Part shown: positions 20,869-33,009 of the stretch, piece by piece
How positions within the stretch are numbered: position 1 is the stretch's first letter
Layout of the letters: every line of letters starts with the position of its first letter
NCBI RefSeq assembly: GCF_907165205.1
Contig: NC_058193.1
Coordinates: 21,465,521-21,529,520 of the forward strand
DNA length: 64,000 nt
Direction of reading: 5' to 3'
Source: Coccinella septempunctata
Lineage: Eukaryota; Arthropoda; Insecta; Coleoptera; Coccinellidae
Made by a program: the position numbers and the translations under genes
The notes under the pieces: generated by a model
Told to the model about the DNA's origin: nothing
The model's input: only the letters and a program-made list of their open reading frames with translations
The model's database searches: none

Positions 20869-22220
20869 TGCTATAGCTCAGCAAGGAAACCTGTTGGAAA
20901 AAATCAGAGTACGACACTGGATTGGTATAAAAAAGGTATTATGAAATAAAAGGAAGAATTATCGCAAAGTTTAAACCACTAGTGTGTATCACTACTGGAA
21001 ATTACATACTAAAAATTTTAAGGAGGTTAAAAATTTTTTTCGTGACCGATTCCAAAAGTTTCCATCGGAATTAATGAACCAAAAATTAGGAGACAAAATA
21101 AACTGCATATTCTTCATTCAAAGGTAATTTTTTCCTTTCGAATCGATCATCCCCCCAATCTCAACCCCCCCGTCACCCCAAACGCTCGAATCCATTAATG
21201 TATTACGCAATGGTAATATATTTCATGAGTTTAGAAACAGTATATTATAAAATCGGTTCTGCCGTGGGTACTGGATTAAGTTTGATTTAATGGAATTTCG
21301 GGTGGATTAAAAATCCAATCGTGAAGTTACATCAAAGCCGATTTCGAGCAGCGAATCGTAAATCAGAATAATCTGAATGATGCGCCCGCTAATGGGCGCC
21401 TGTGATGGCCCGTTCAGGACAAAAAGCGATGGCCGTTAATTCGAAAGATATGCCTCCAATAATTGATTTCGAACGATTCAGCCGGTGGAAAGACCGTATA
21501 TCTATTAACAGATTGCGGGGTATTTGGTAGTTCGGACGGTGGCTGATTTGACCTGGTTCACGGTTCAATGATATTTTCCTTCGAGACGTAAAATTATGGG
21601 GTGAATTTTTTTTCTTCTGTCCAAAATCAGTGGATTTGTGGTCATTGCTGCATGTTCAATATCGGCCATTGAATGAATGCCAATGACTGATGAACAGTGG
21701 TGAAGACACTGACTGAGCACCACTTCTAGTGACGTCATCTGACATTTTCGGAAGTCAGGTGATCGAGGACAGGGTGTTTATTATAGATACGGAAAGAATG
21801 CAGGAGATTCTTCCTGGTTCGAAAACTTTAAATAATTAATATTGCCTAAAAAAACATGGACCCAATATGCATAACTGTTTCCAATTAAAAAAAAACTGCC
21901 TGAATTATTCCTTGAATTGAATCAGATTTCTTCATTTTTGAATTAGTTGAATTCGTTACCCTAATAGTCTCAAATTTATGCCCACCCTTATATTACAGCA
22001 TTCAAATGTTCTGAGTAAATTTCTTGTGCATGCTCTTTGAAAACTTTCTGGTACAGTTAACAGATAAGCAAGCTGCTCTGATTCTGTTTCATAAATTCAC
22101 AAAAATCCCAAAAAAGTAGGTTTCGCCGAATTAGTATAAGAGAGACCTTTGCAGTAGTGGAACAATCTACAGGGTGCCTCATTACGTTTACGATACCAAT
22201 AATAAACTGTAAATGTATAT
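20869..22220. other. Unassigned non-coding region
   Basis: About 1.35 kb. The part near 21190-21570 is less AT-rich than its surroundings, has no repeat borders and no coding frame; it looks like unique non-coding DNA. Confidence 0.4.
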
Positions 22221-23073
22221 ACAGGGTGTTTCAAAGTTGGGGCTGTTTTTTTGACAGAAGGTAGAAAACATCAAAATAAGTCGTTTAACCGAAAATTGTC
22301 TTCATAAAATATCCAAGATGACTGAGATACAACCCCTAGAAGTTCGACAAAATTTCATTGAATTTCAAGTAAGGGACTGTGGAAAGTGACTTGGGCATCG
22401 CAAAAACGAAACAAAACATAAACATATGGCTAGACAATGACTGGTTCAGTACCAAGTTCATCGGATTAGAATCATCAGGTCACTTTTAAGACAATCATAA
22501 TTGTTGTATCGTGCATTTTAGGGTGAAAAAAAATGTAGAAAATCGAGGCAGTTTCTTGAAAGTGTTTATGTTGAAAAAGTGCTTGGACGTTTCACCATTT
22601 CATCCCTTTTTTTACGACGATTGTTGGAATGTTCGTACAAGAAGATTGTGATGCCCATTCTGAAACAAGTATTATTCTATTTTTTACCCTTGTGACATAA
22701 GTCTCTCCTGTCAGTTGGAATCGGGATGAGCCATTTCTCAAAATCGTGTAAGTTACTAAAAAATAATGAGAACAATTCGGCAATCCTAAGTTTCTATTTT
22801 CATTACCACGTTAATATCCAACGAGCCAATATCCTGAACAAAACCACGTGGTCGAATCAGGATATACATAAATTTTTTCCCACTGCTTTGCGATAATTCA
22901 GCTAACAAACGGCCTAAGGTCGTATTAGGATCTATTTCAGAAATCATTTTAAATTTTTTTCAACTTTGCCATATTGAAAGTTTTGTATAGGTGATTTTTG
23001 ATGAAACGCTTCATTTTGACCAGTTCTTCCTTCTGTTGAAAAAAAAAATGCCTCACCTTCAAATACACCTTGT
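22221..23073. mobile_element. ACAGGGTGT-type TIR element
   Basis: The ends are imperfect inverted repeats of about 65 bp: ACAGGGTGTTTCAAAG ... GACAGAAGG at the left, and the complement of ACAAGGTGTATTTGAAG ... CAACAGAAGG at the right. The outer bases are TATA on both sides. The left third (about 22300-22510) is shared with 59260-59450. No transposase ORF. Confidence 0.55.
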
Positions 23074-24900
23074 ATAAATCATATAAATTAGATCCTTTGG
23101 TCTGTTTTCGTACATCAGATCGGCATATATCTCATTTGAAATATAATTTGTGCACAAATGAAATAGCAAAATATATTTTATTGTTTATGGAGAAAATATC
23201 ATTTTCACGTTATATCATTTCCACGTTAAACACTTAGGAAAGAATAAAGTTTTCAATTAAAATTGTCTTTCCAATGCATAATTTGATGATATTGGAAGCC
23301 AGTGAAAAGTTATGGTAGAAAATCGAAAAGGGTTGTTGCTTTAAACCCTCTTTCTCATGAGGAATGAGTGACAGATGCATTTCTATATGATAAATACCTC
23401 TACAAAATTTCATTTGTTCACCTTGACCTACTTTGAAAAAATTGAACAAATCTATCCCCAAGTGCTCATTTCTTAAGCAACGGAACTCTTGAACGAAGTA
23501 TTTCCAGACATACCTCCATGGGTGCTTTTGTGTTATTTTGAGGTTCTGAACCTATATCACAATTTATTCCCATTCATGCTGGGACACCCTGTATATTCTC
23601 TTCTAATGGAATACTTTATAAATGTAGAAATATTTCCAGTGAATATTCTATACATGTTCGCAGATAAAAACACTCAAATAAGTGCTCGTACTTGTTATGG
23701 TGATGAAACGCAAATAACAATACGACCACCCTGTACACCCTCAAATATAAATCGCGTTTCTTCAACTAAATTATTTGAAGGTATTTTGGAGAAAAGTGCA
23801 AATTAGTAGATATAGAGAAACCATGAATAGCTCTAGGGGTTGTTAAGAATTCCGAGTTTGAAAAATGATTTCAACGTTAATCTAACCAAAATCTCAGTTC
23901 AATCAGAGTTAAACTTCTGAGTCCAGCCTGCGAATGGTGAAACGGAAAATGAAAATATTTCTTGTTTTTTCGAATTCCAATATCGGAATTGGCGTTAACG
24001 CAAAGCATCAATTCGTACTGATTGGGAAAGTTCAAAGCATCCCTGTTCATCGGAATAAATTTCCCAGTAGACACGAAACTTTTAAAAAACAAATAAATAT
24101 CTCTGACCTCTGAGTACACGTGTAGGAAAACAACGCAAGTGGAAATGCAGATAAATTGAATATACGCTCAAACAGCATTACCTAGCACCTTTATATTTAT
24201 TATTGACATATATTCGCTCCAGCGTTCACCGGAAGTGGAATAATAGAAGCGAAATGTTGAAATCTACATTTTCAATGTCAAAAAACGGACGCTATTACAG
24301 TTTCTAGCCAAAATGTGACTTACGACGCCGACCTTTTCTGATGTTATGGCGTCCGGGCACAGGGACGGATCTACCATTTATGCAAATCGAATGGATTCGA
24401 ATCAGGAACAGCTGTTAATTTTCCGCGCTTGTTCATTGGATATATTTAAGGTCTGAATGTGTCGGTTGAGGTGGTGTTTTGGGAACATCTGAATTTTTTC
24501 CCTCCATATTATTTAAAAAAAAAACCCTTCCAATGGATTTGATACTTGTAAGTTATTATGAAATACTGTTGGAAATACCTATGCAGAATTTCGTGAGAAC
24601 GGCATCACTAGAATAAATAAAAAGGTATAAAAATTCGGTCCTTCAGAAGCTATCCGCTTGATGTAGCCCAAATTCTTCAGGAACCCTCGAAACCTTGTTC
24701 TGTAGTATTTCTCAACACTACCAATTTTGATCTAACTTTTTGTTTAATATCAGGCAGTCAAACAGTGTTCATTACTTGTATTTATGTTCACTATTATTAA
24801 GATTTGACCAAGCATTTTTCAAATTTTTTATTTGAACAATTTTGCCTTTGTTTCTAGAACATTTTATATTTCCAATTACTAAATATTCCTTGACTATATC
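23074..24900. other. Unassigned region
   Basis: About 1.8 kb, AT-rich. GACACCCTGTATA near 23580 and CACCCTGTACACCC near 23732 look like ends of further ACAGGGTGT-type repeats, but I cannot pair them. Short frames (for example 23489-23806) have no known domain. Confidence 0.35.
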
Positions 24901-24926
24901 AGGACAAAGTCTGGTGGGTCAGCTAA
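24880..24926 (+). mobile_element. Helitron-like 3' end
   Basis: GACAAAGTCTGGTGGGTCAGCTAA: a short imperfect hairpin followed by GGGTCAG-CTAA, the 3' signature (CTRR) seen in insect Helitrons. The 5' part of this copy cannot be placed. Confidence 0.4.
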
Positions 24927-24928
24927 AA

Positions 24929-25828
24929 TCTTTATCTGTATAAATGAAAATGAAGCCATGTGGTGTCATGGCTTGACGTAAAATCGGCTGAACCGATTTT
25001 ATTCATTTTTTCTTTAAAACTTTCCCCATAGTTTGTAGTAGTTGTAGTAGGTTTAAACACAAGAACAATCCAGACAAGTTGTCTGGGAAGGGGGAAAATC
25101 AGGAAAACGGAATGAAATCGTACCTCCACGGACAGACAAGTGATTGATAGTTGCTGGCGATTAACAGTTGACAAATGAACTAAATGAATAATACAATCTC
25201 GATATTGATTCAAAGTTCTCAAAGTTTGACATTTTGGTTATCACTGTTATCAGTGATAATTGTGGTCTGAGTGATCAGTGATCAGTATATTAATTTTAAG
25301 TACTATATGTATAGATTGCGGTTGTGCTTTGCACTTTTCGTAAATGTCGGTTAGTCGGTAGGTTTTGTAAGTTACATTTACATACGTTAAAAAAACAACT
25401 GATCTTCTGCTATTTTCAGTGCAACTTGCATTCCCAATGACAATAAATATATAGCCCTTGAGTGTGTACAGCATTAATCTCGAAAATTCATGTCTTTCGC
25501 AGGTAAGTTGTATGTAGCCTATCCCTGTGTTGACAAACCCTTAACTTCGTTTGTTAATGCAACAGACAGATCGAAAACTATTGGTTGCAAAGGGGCACTG
25601 CAATGAAAAAGTCGATGTTAATTTCAAATGAAAAATGTATCTTTATTATATACTTAAATATTTACTCAATGAATTTTTTTAATGAAAAGTTCAAAATCAC
25701 AATTTTTTTTCACTCCTTTCTTTCACTTTCATACTATTCTCAATCAACTCAATTATTTACATTTTTCATTTTACTTTCAAGTACTAAATATTTCTTCGTT
25801 ATGGCAGGACGTCTGCTGGGCCACCTAT
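24929..25828 (+). mobile_element. Non-autonomous Helitron-like element
   Basis: Begins TCTTTATCTGTATAAATGAA after an A, the usual 5' TC start, followed shortly by AAATCGGCTGAACCGATTTT, typical of insect Helitron 5' regions. It ends with a small hairpin (GCAG...CTGC) and GGGCCACCTAT, a drifted form of GGGTCAGCTAGT. No Rep/helicase ORF. The preceding Helitron end stops two bases before its start, so the two are head-to-tail. Confidence 0.45.
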
Positions 25829-25880
25829 AGATATAAATAATGTTTCAACTCGACCGATGGAAGTTCGTCTTGGAACGCTG

Positions 25881-25968
25881 ATGGTTGTGAGGACGGTTGA
25901 CTAGAGTAATTTCTAGTCAACAGTCCTCACAACCATTGTATAAAGACCACTGGCTGTGGTCTTTATAC
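25881..25968. repeat. Two adjacent near-perfect hairpins
   Basis: The first (25881-25936) has 25-bp arms with one mismatch, beginning ATGGTTGTGAGGAC, and a loop of about six bases. The second (25938-25968) has 13-bp perfect arms (GTATAAAGACCAC) and a five-base loop. They are separated by one base. No direct repeats flank the pair. Confidence 0.8.
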
Positions 25969-26227
25969 GAGTTGTTATGTCAGACTGATTCTCGCTGAAG
26001 GATCCGTCAAATAACTTGCCGAATAATTGGATATTCTTGGCGAGTACCAAATACTCAGTCAAATTCGTCTATTCTTCTGTACTAGGCAAGTGTCTGAACC
26101 AGGCATTAGAGTTAAATACCTAACTATTCATCATCATCATCATCGCGCGTACTTGCACTGGTTGACTGGTCGACTTTCGATTTCTTTCTTATGAATATCG
26201 AAGGTTACTTTTCCACCCAGTACTTAT

Positions 26228-26739
26228 ACAGAGTGACTGGTGACGTAAGGGACAATGGCTCAATGGGGATATGAAAAAATGCTAAAACTATGAAGTCCCA
26301 TACTTCCGGTATTATGACAAATTTTAAGCTGATATTTCACAGGATTGTTATTATATGCATTCCTCATCGCCACAGAGCACACAGAAGGAAAATCCAAAAT
26401 ATTGCAGGCCCGTATTCAGAATTTTCAATTTGCATGTCAGGTGGAAAGTACACTCGGTAAATGGAATGATAGAAATTTGAAAAGAGGAAAATATAGTAAG
26501 ATCTGTTTTTATTTGATGGCACAAATATTGATATATATTGATTTTATATTGAAAGCAGAATATTGCAATATTGTCATATCCACTTGATGAAATAATATTC
26601 TTGATAGAATTGAAGATAAGTCTGATTCCTCTTAGAAACTCCACGAACTCGTTGAGTTCATAGTTGTAGCATTCCAATCCTCATTCTGTCATTCACTCTC
26701 CACTGAGCCGTTGTCCCTTACTTACACCAGTCACCCCGT
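26228..26739. mobile_element. 512-bp MITE with about 45-bp TIRs
   Basis: Left end ACAGAGTGACTGGTGACGTA then AGGGACAATGGCTCA; right end is the complement of ACGGGGTGACTGGTG, AGTAAGGGACAACGGCTCA. The outer bases on both sides are TAT/ATA. The interior is AT-rich with no transposase. Opposing frames of 80 and 108 codons inside are not protein-like. Confidence 0.65.
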
Positions 26740-27588
26740 ATATCTTCTCCGACGGTTATTCCAATATTTATTTCCAACTATATAAATCTCAGTATTAGTG
26801 TCCACAATCAATCCAAAATCAACAATAAAATATTGCGGGGATTCTTCAAGCTTTAAAATTATTGCAAAATGGCATAATCACAACAACACTACAAACAATA
26901 AATTACCTCTATAAAATTTAGATAAACTAAAATGCAACCATTGATTAAACATCCAGACAATTCTTACAATTTTCTCCTCACTTTTTTTCAAATCTAATTC
27001 TTCAACGTAAAAATCGACTGCAGTCATCTAAATTCTAACGATGTAATACATACATGGATCATCAAACTTCAAACACCAAAAATATTTTCTATTTTATTTT
27101 CTTCAATCATGTTATGATTATTATTTTTGTTTTTCTCTATTTCCTCTCATAACTAATGTACCAACTCCAAAAATGATTGTATATTTAGTTACAGTAAAAA
27201 ATAAGGAGTACTCTCACAGTACTCCAAGTGTCAACCGGGCACGTCGGAAAATATCAATTTAATGGAAACGACAATTCCGAAGAATTGACCTAGGAGTCTG
27301 CACAGAAAGCGAGGTTTTGGTTCAGTCTTTGCGGGACAGGTGGCGCATCGGGATGAGAATTACTCCAAAGCGTCGCCCCGACTTCATTTGAGACACCATT
27401 CTTCGCTCGGAATATTCAGCGTTACACTGCACTGACGACGGACAATGATCCCGAAACCAGTCTACAGTGGCGTTTGCATGTTTCAACTCCTCTGGGATTT
27501 CCTACGCTTGTTTATGACTTGCTCGCATTATTCGGATTTGTTTTTTCCATTAAGTTGATTTTATAAATTTTGTCGAAATTGGATTATA
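26740..27588. other. Unassigned region
   Basis: About 850 bp. 27230-27490 is less AT-rich and includes a stretch ending GACAATGATCCCGAAACCAG that resembles a dispersed retroelement piece; I could not classify it. Confidence 0.35.
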
Positions 27589-28122
27589 CACTTCTGGACA
27601 AAAAAAAACCAGACAAACAAAATGTTCATCGAATTCAGTTCAGATCAACTTTTAAAAGAGTGCATCGATTGTGATCATTATGTTGCCTATCCTGAGTTTG
27701 CAGGAATTTCAATTGAATTTGATGGTATACAAAGTATAGAACTGAAAGTTGCAATTTCCTCTAAATTTCTGTTGTAAATTGCATAGTCCCTTTGAAAAAT
27801 CGTATTTCCTTTCAAGAAAAAGTAATGGACGTGAATTGAACAGGAAAATGTTGAAAAAAGATCAGGCTTCAAGAACTCATTTAAGGACCCATCATGTCGT
27901 TACTAATTATATTCACAGAGTATTCACAAATATAGAGGAAATTGCAACTTTTAGTTCTATCCTGTATACAATTGAATTAAACTGAAATTCCTGCAGACTC
28001 AACATCAGGTGATATACTAGATGAAATAGGCTATAAATAGACAGCAAAATGATAAAAATCGATGCACACCTTAAAAATTTATTTCGAAATGAATTTGGGG
28101 AAATTTTTTTTGTCCAGGAGTG
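27589..28122. mobile_element. Tc1/mariner-type MITE with internal inverted repeat
   Basis: Ends CACTTCTGGACAAAAAAAA and the complement of CACTCCTGGACAAAAAAAA, flanked by TA on both sides. Inside, about 27690-27770 and 27930-28010 form a second, longer imperfect inverted repeat (TTTCAATTGAATTT; GTATAGAACT; GTTGCAATTTCCTCTA). Non-autonomous. Confidence 0.65.
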
Positions 28123-31100
28123 TATAACTTACTTAAGTGTTCTTAATCAGATATGAAATGAACAGAAAATGAAAAGAACATCTCTGAGATGTTCTTCTTT
28201 TTTCATTATCCAAGATATTGATATTTGCAAAATCGAACATATGATCCTGTTTAAAAAAAGCACAACGTTGTTTTTTTCCCTATTCTTCATATCCTTAATA
28301 ACGCGTTGTTGTGTTCGACAAAGCAAATAAAGGAATATTGAGTGAATTTTTGATAATGAGGATTTAGTCAAAACTTTTGGATTTCGATTAAGTATAAAGA
28401 ACGAAAACATGCTCAAGATAAGGCTTGAATATAGATATTTAATCCTCAAAATAATCTATTTCATAGTAGGAAAAACCCTCGGAAAAACCACTGGGTCGGT
28501 CCGGCTCTGGTGGAAAAATGTTGGGATCTCTGGTAAACAGTGATAATATAAAGCTCCCGTCATAAATAACCGAAGTGGAGAGGATGTAAAAATCTCCCAT
28601 ATCGCACTTTTTGGCAAAATCTACTTGAAATATTCGGTACCGCACATTATTTTCGTCGATATCGCACCCGATTATTTGTATATTTCTCTAGTAATGTTTC
28701 TCTTGGGATTTATCGTGCAACATATTTCCCCCCACGGCATCAATTTGGTTTTTGCCTTCGAAACCAGAGATAAATCATCATAATATGCGTGTGCGCCAAT
28801 AAAAAGTCTGCAAAAAATGCATCGCCAATTTAGCCACATCAGGGTATTGCAAAAATTGATCGTTCTTTTTTATCGATGAGTCCAATTTGGATATTAATTT
28901 ATGACATTTGGGAATTACACCATGAAGAATGACAGATATTCTCAATTTGCAACGGGGGGATTTCCTGAATTCGAAATCACGCCACACTTACACGTTTAAA
29001 TAATTGAAAAATTTCAGTTTTCATCTCGTTTCATGAATTTGGTTCTCAAGTGTTCTTTCATGTTGTGAGATGGTGGGTTGAAAATGTATCCACTCATTCC
29101 GATGTGTTCGTGCATGAATAAATTTAAGTTTTTCTTTATACCTGTTCCTTTGTTGAGCCGTTGCTTTATCTATTTATACAGTGTTTTAATTTAAAAAGGT
29201 AGGTACCACCCTTTAACGTTTCGGCCCCTATAGAAAAATCAGAAAAAAATGCAAAAAAAAAATTGGTGAACTTTGGTTCGTTTTTAGTTAGTATGATGGA
29301 TCTACATGATTTTCATTAGAATGACTGACAAGTTTCAGTGTCCTGTAGGTACAATTAAATTAGTTGCTAGACATGTTCTCTTTTTTGCTACTACTAACAC
29401 TTCTCACATCTTCTGACATATTCGAAACTTTATAGAAAATGAAAGAATCATTGTTAATTTGATGAATTTTTATGTTTCTAGTGTAGATTTTTTGAGAAAT
29501 GGAATCATTCAAATGAAGCGTAAGGACAAAATCACACAGTGTGAGATAATACAATCATGGAGGAAATTCATGTTCGGTATCAAGGCTTATGAGCCAAAAC
29601 TGAAAAACATTCCTTGGAGTAGCTAAAAACGGGCAAGTTTTCTTAAACTCCAAAATCGAATTTAAGACTCCCTATGGAAACCCTTTTCCATTAGTTATCC
29701 AACACATAAAAGATTCGCTTCAAAATTCAGAAATTTCAGAAATACACCCTTCGAAACTTAGTAAACATTCGAATATGTGAAAGGTTATGACGTAGAATCC
29801 CTTAACTAAAGTCTAGTAATTTTTGTTAATTCGACAACGGTGGAACCGATCAAGAAGATGTTAAATTTTGTATCCACAAATAGCAAAAAATTATTTCTGT
29901 AATCTGTGTCTATGCCTTCTTAAAACCCATAGACATAGAGACATGTGCCTTCCCTTTATATCTACGCATGAAATACGGTCAAAAAAAGTGACAGAGAGAA
30001 ACTGAATATCGGGCATGCATCTCTGTGTGAACATAAAAGAGACAGGTAATGGCCCGATGATCATTTCTCTCTTTCCATAAAATAGCTAATTTCATGCTGG
30101 CATAGCTGAGTTCATGTCCCTATGTATATGTTAAAACCGATGACATTTTGTGTCATTGTTTGTTTTGTTGTCAAATGTGATCACCAAACTTGATATTTAT
30201 TAAGTCTAGGGTGATCAGAAAACTTTCATGATCATTATTGACTCGATGGGCGTTGCCGGATTGTGAAAATGACGTAGAATATTCATAAGATAGCACTTCT
30301 GAAATTAGAATTTTCCTAAGTGAATACAGATAAAATGCAATATGTTGAAATTCGAAAAAAATATATTTAGATATATTTGAATTAAGAGGATTTTAATGCA
30401 ATATATTTGGAAATTCAGGAAAATCACCCATTCTACTGCTATTGAAAAAAGGATTGGAAAATTCGTAAAAATTCAATTCAGCTATAAAAAAGCATGATAA
30501 TTTTTTTTTCATAACGCTCTGCTGTTGAAGCTCCACCAGAAAAAATATGTTCCACAATTTGCCTTTGACTAATGCATACCATAATACAAATTTTTAGATG
30601 CTACAAGTCTGATAACATGTTATGGAAAAAAATTGTGCCTTTTTTTCAAAAACGTGTAGCATATGCCAACGGAGATTCCAGCCAGTTGAGATAAAACGCG
30701 AACAGAAGTTCGTGTAGCTTCTGTCATCATATATTCAACATTGCTGAATAACTCTGGGGTTTTCTTCTTGGGTCGATCATTTCCTTTTTTGTTTGAAAAT
30801 GCTTGTGTCACGGATAACGTCAACACATCTCGAAACAGTTCTTTGGCAAAAATTTATAATATTCTACAGCAACATTTGAAAACTCTAAGAAGTCGCTGAA
30901 ACATTTATGAATGGAATATTTCCACTCAACCTCTCCCCAATTTCGAAGAAGGATTCAATAGTAAATGCTTTTTGAACGTCCGTAGAAACCACCTTTATAA
31001 TTTGCTGATAATCTGATTACAACAACAATCCAAAACGATAACTTTTGTTATTCACCTGGAAAATAGTACAACACATGCTGAGAATTACGTTTGAACACGG

Positions 31101-33009
31101 AATATCGAAGTTCAAAATTCCATAGCCTACTCAAGGACGAATTTTTTTGAACGCACGTTATGAACTTCAATTCGGTTTGATCTGTAGGTATGATGAAAAT
31201 AGTTATTTGTGTACTAAGGACGAAAAAATGTCTATTACAGTCGAGCCTGCAAATTGAAAGCCGCGGCGCAGCCGAGGATAGCAAGCACGCAAGACAATAA
31301 AGCTAGTTTTTTGCCGGGGTGCATATTATCTACATTTTTTCATCGACCTCACATACCTTATTAAAGTAAGAAGTTACCCGTTTTATGGCCTTATCTAGGT
31401 GTACGTAACTGCCAATTCCCTGAGCCCTGGTGAAGTGTTACTGTAAGCCATATCGCTATAGCACTATACATTTTTGATTAGACTGAACACTAACATTCAG
31501 ACCACGTACCTAATTCACCTAAAATCTATCCGATTTCGTAAAGAATTAATTTGATAACATCAAATGACAGTTATTGTCACAGGCACTTATGTTTTAATCA
31601 AATTCTGTTTTCCCGAAATTCATTCAGTCGCACCGGGATGTAATATACTCAATACTGCTTAGTGACGAACAGCCGGACGAAAAGCATAACAGTACGAAAA
31701 GTGTATCAGGACGAAAGGTACTCGCCTTCAAAAATTTTCGGATTTTCGTTCGCAAATTAGTACTTAAAATGTCATTTTTTCTTCAGGTCGACGAAAAAAT
31801 ACTTTAATCAATCTAATTTCAGGACTGAACAACGATACAAAGCACATTAAGTGATTCGAGTTCCTACTCGATACAAAAATTCACAATCTTGTGTTGGTAT
31901 GAAAAATCCAGAAATAATTAAATATTTAATTAATAAATAAAGTGAGGAAACCCTATTGATGTGAAAATTGCAGATTCCAATTATTCTTCTGCTCATTATA
32001 TAGGGTTCAGGACGTTCAGGTTTTGACAATGAGGAGGGCAGAGATGTAAAAGTTGAAATTCAATTTGGAAAAACCCAGATCTCGTACCTTCACGAGATCC
32101 TTATTAACCGTCCAAAAAGAAAGGATTTCTATCCCGGAAATGAAAGGAGTAATAATATTCAATATCCATTCTTCCTCAGCTCGTAATTGAAATGAAAGTA
32201 TAAGATTAAGATAAGATTTGTCGAAAAGTAAAGGAGAAAAACGGAGAGAATGTATTCCGGAGGAGGAATGGGGAAGGCATTGCGCCTCGAATAGATATTG
32301 GAGCGAAAGCAGCAACTTTTGTTCAAAATCTCTGCACTCCAGCGATAAGACGCCGCGCTATAGGTAGATTTAGATAGATTAAGATAGAGTGTAGTCCTTC
32401 TCGGTTTCTTTCTTATTGTCTCCTTATTCATACTTACTTTTATTCGATCTAATTAAATTGTGTATCCTCGGAAAGGGGCTTTCGGTATTTTAAAAAGTGT
32501 TTGCACTGTTTATGACACACTTAAAAGAGATGAAATAGACGACGTCAGCGCTGTGGAAATCTCTTCTCAATTCCGCATAAAGCGTTCGAATGAAAAGCGG
32601 GTTTTACTCGGAGGAGACACTCTATTATCGTTAATCGAATATACGAAGTGTTCCTACCGTCAGCGATGGAAATATTTCTGCCATCTTTTCATATGGATAT
32701 ACGGGGTTTTTGGAGGGGTTTCGGGATGAAATATTTCCGCATTATCTGTAATGTCACGTGAACGAATTCGTCTTGAATTTTTTGGATGGGGTGCTGAACT
32801 AAGGATGGATTGATTCCAGATGAAGATTGATTTTCTCTGGCTCCTTCACAATGGTAGCATCAATGCCTGCTTTAGTTTAGAAACGATTACTGTGATGCGA
32901 TTTATGGACCTTGCATCATATCATTGTTGGTAATAGTATTCCGCCATTTCAGAACTAACTTCATTGAATGACCGTGTATCTTAGAAGATTCGTGAGTAAG
33001 GTTAGTTCA
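28123..33009. other. Long gene-free region
   Basis: Nearly 5 kb with no convincing host gene. Contains the transposase fragment at 30620-30826 and, near 31095-31160, the short stretch shared with 8215-8275. About 28440-29000 and 32160-32760 are less AT-rich and unique-looking. Frames of up to 100 codons show no domain. Confidence 0.4.
30620..30826 (-). pseudogene. DDE transposase helix-turn-helix fragment
   Basis: The translated minus strand reads KKKTPELFSNVEYMM ... RTSVRVLSQLAGISVGICYT-FLKK, the N-terminal helix-turn-helix found in mariner-related transposases. Stops follow directly (after NFFP) and no catalytic domain is seen. A short relic. Confidence 0.45.

Noticed and set aside
23489..23806. 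105-codon plus-strand frame
   Set aside because: No recognisable domain, and it contains repeat-end motifs (GACACCCTGTATA), so it is chance.
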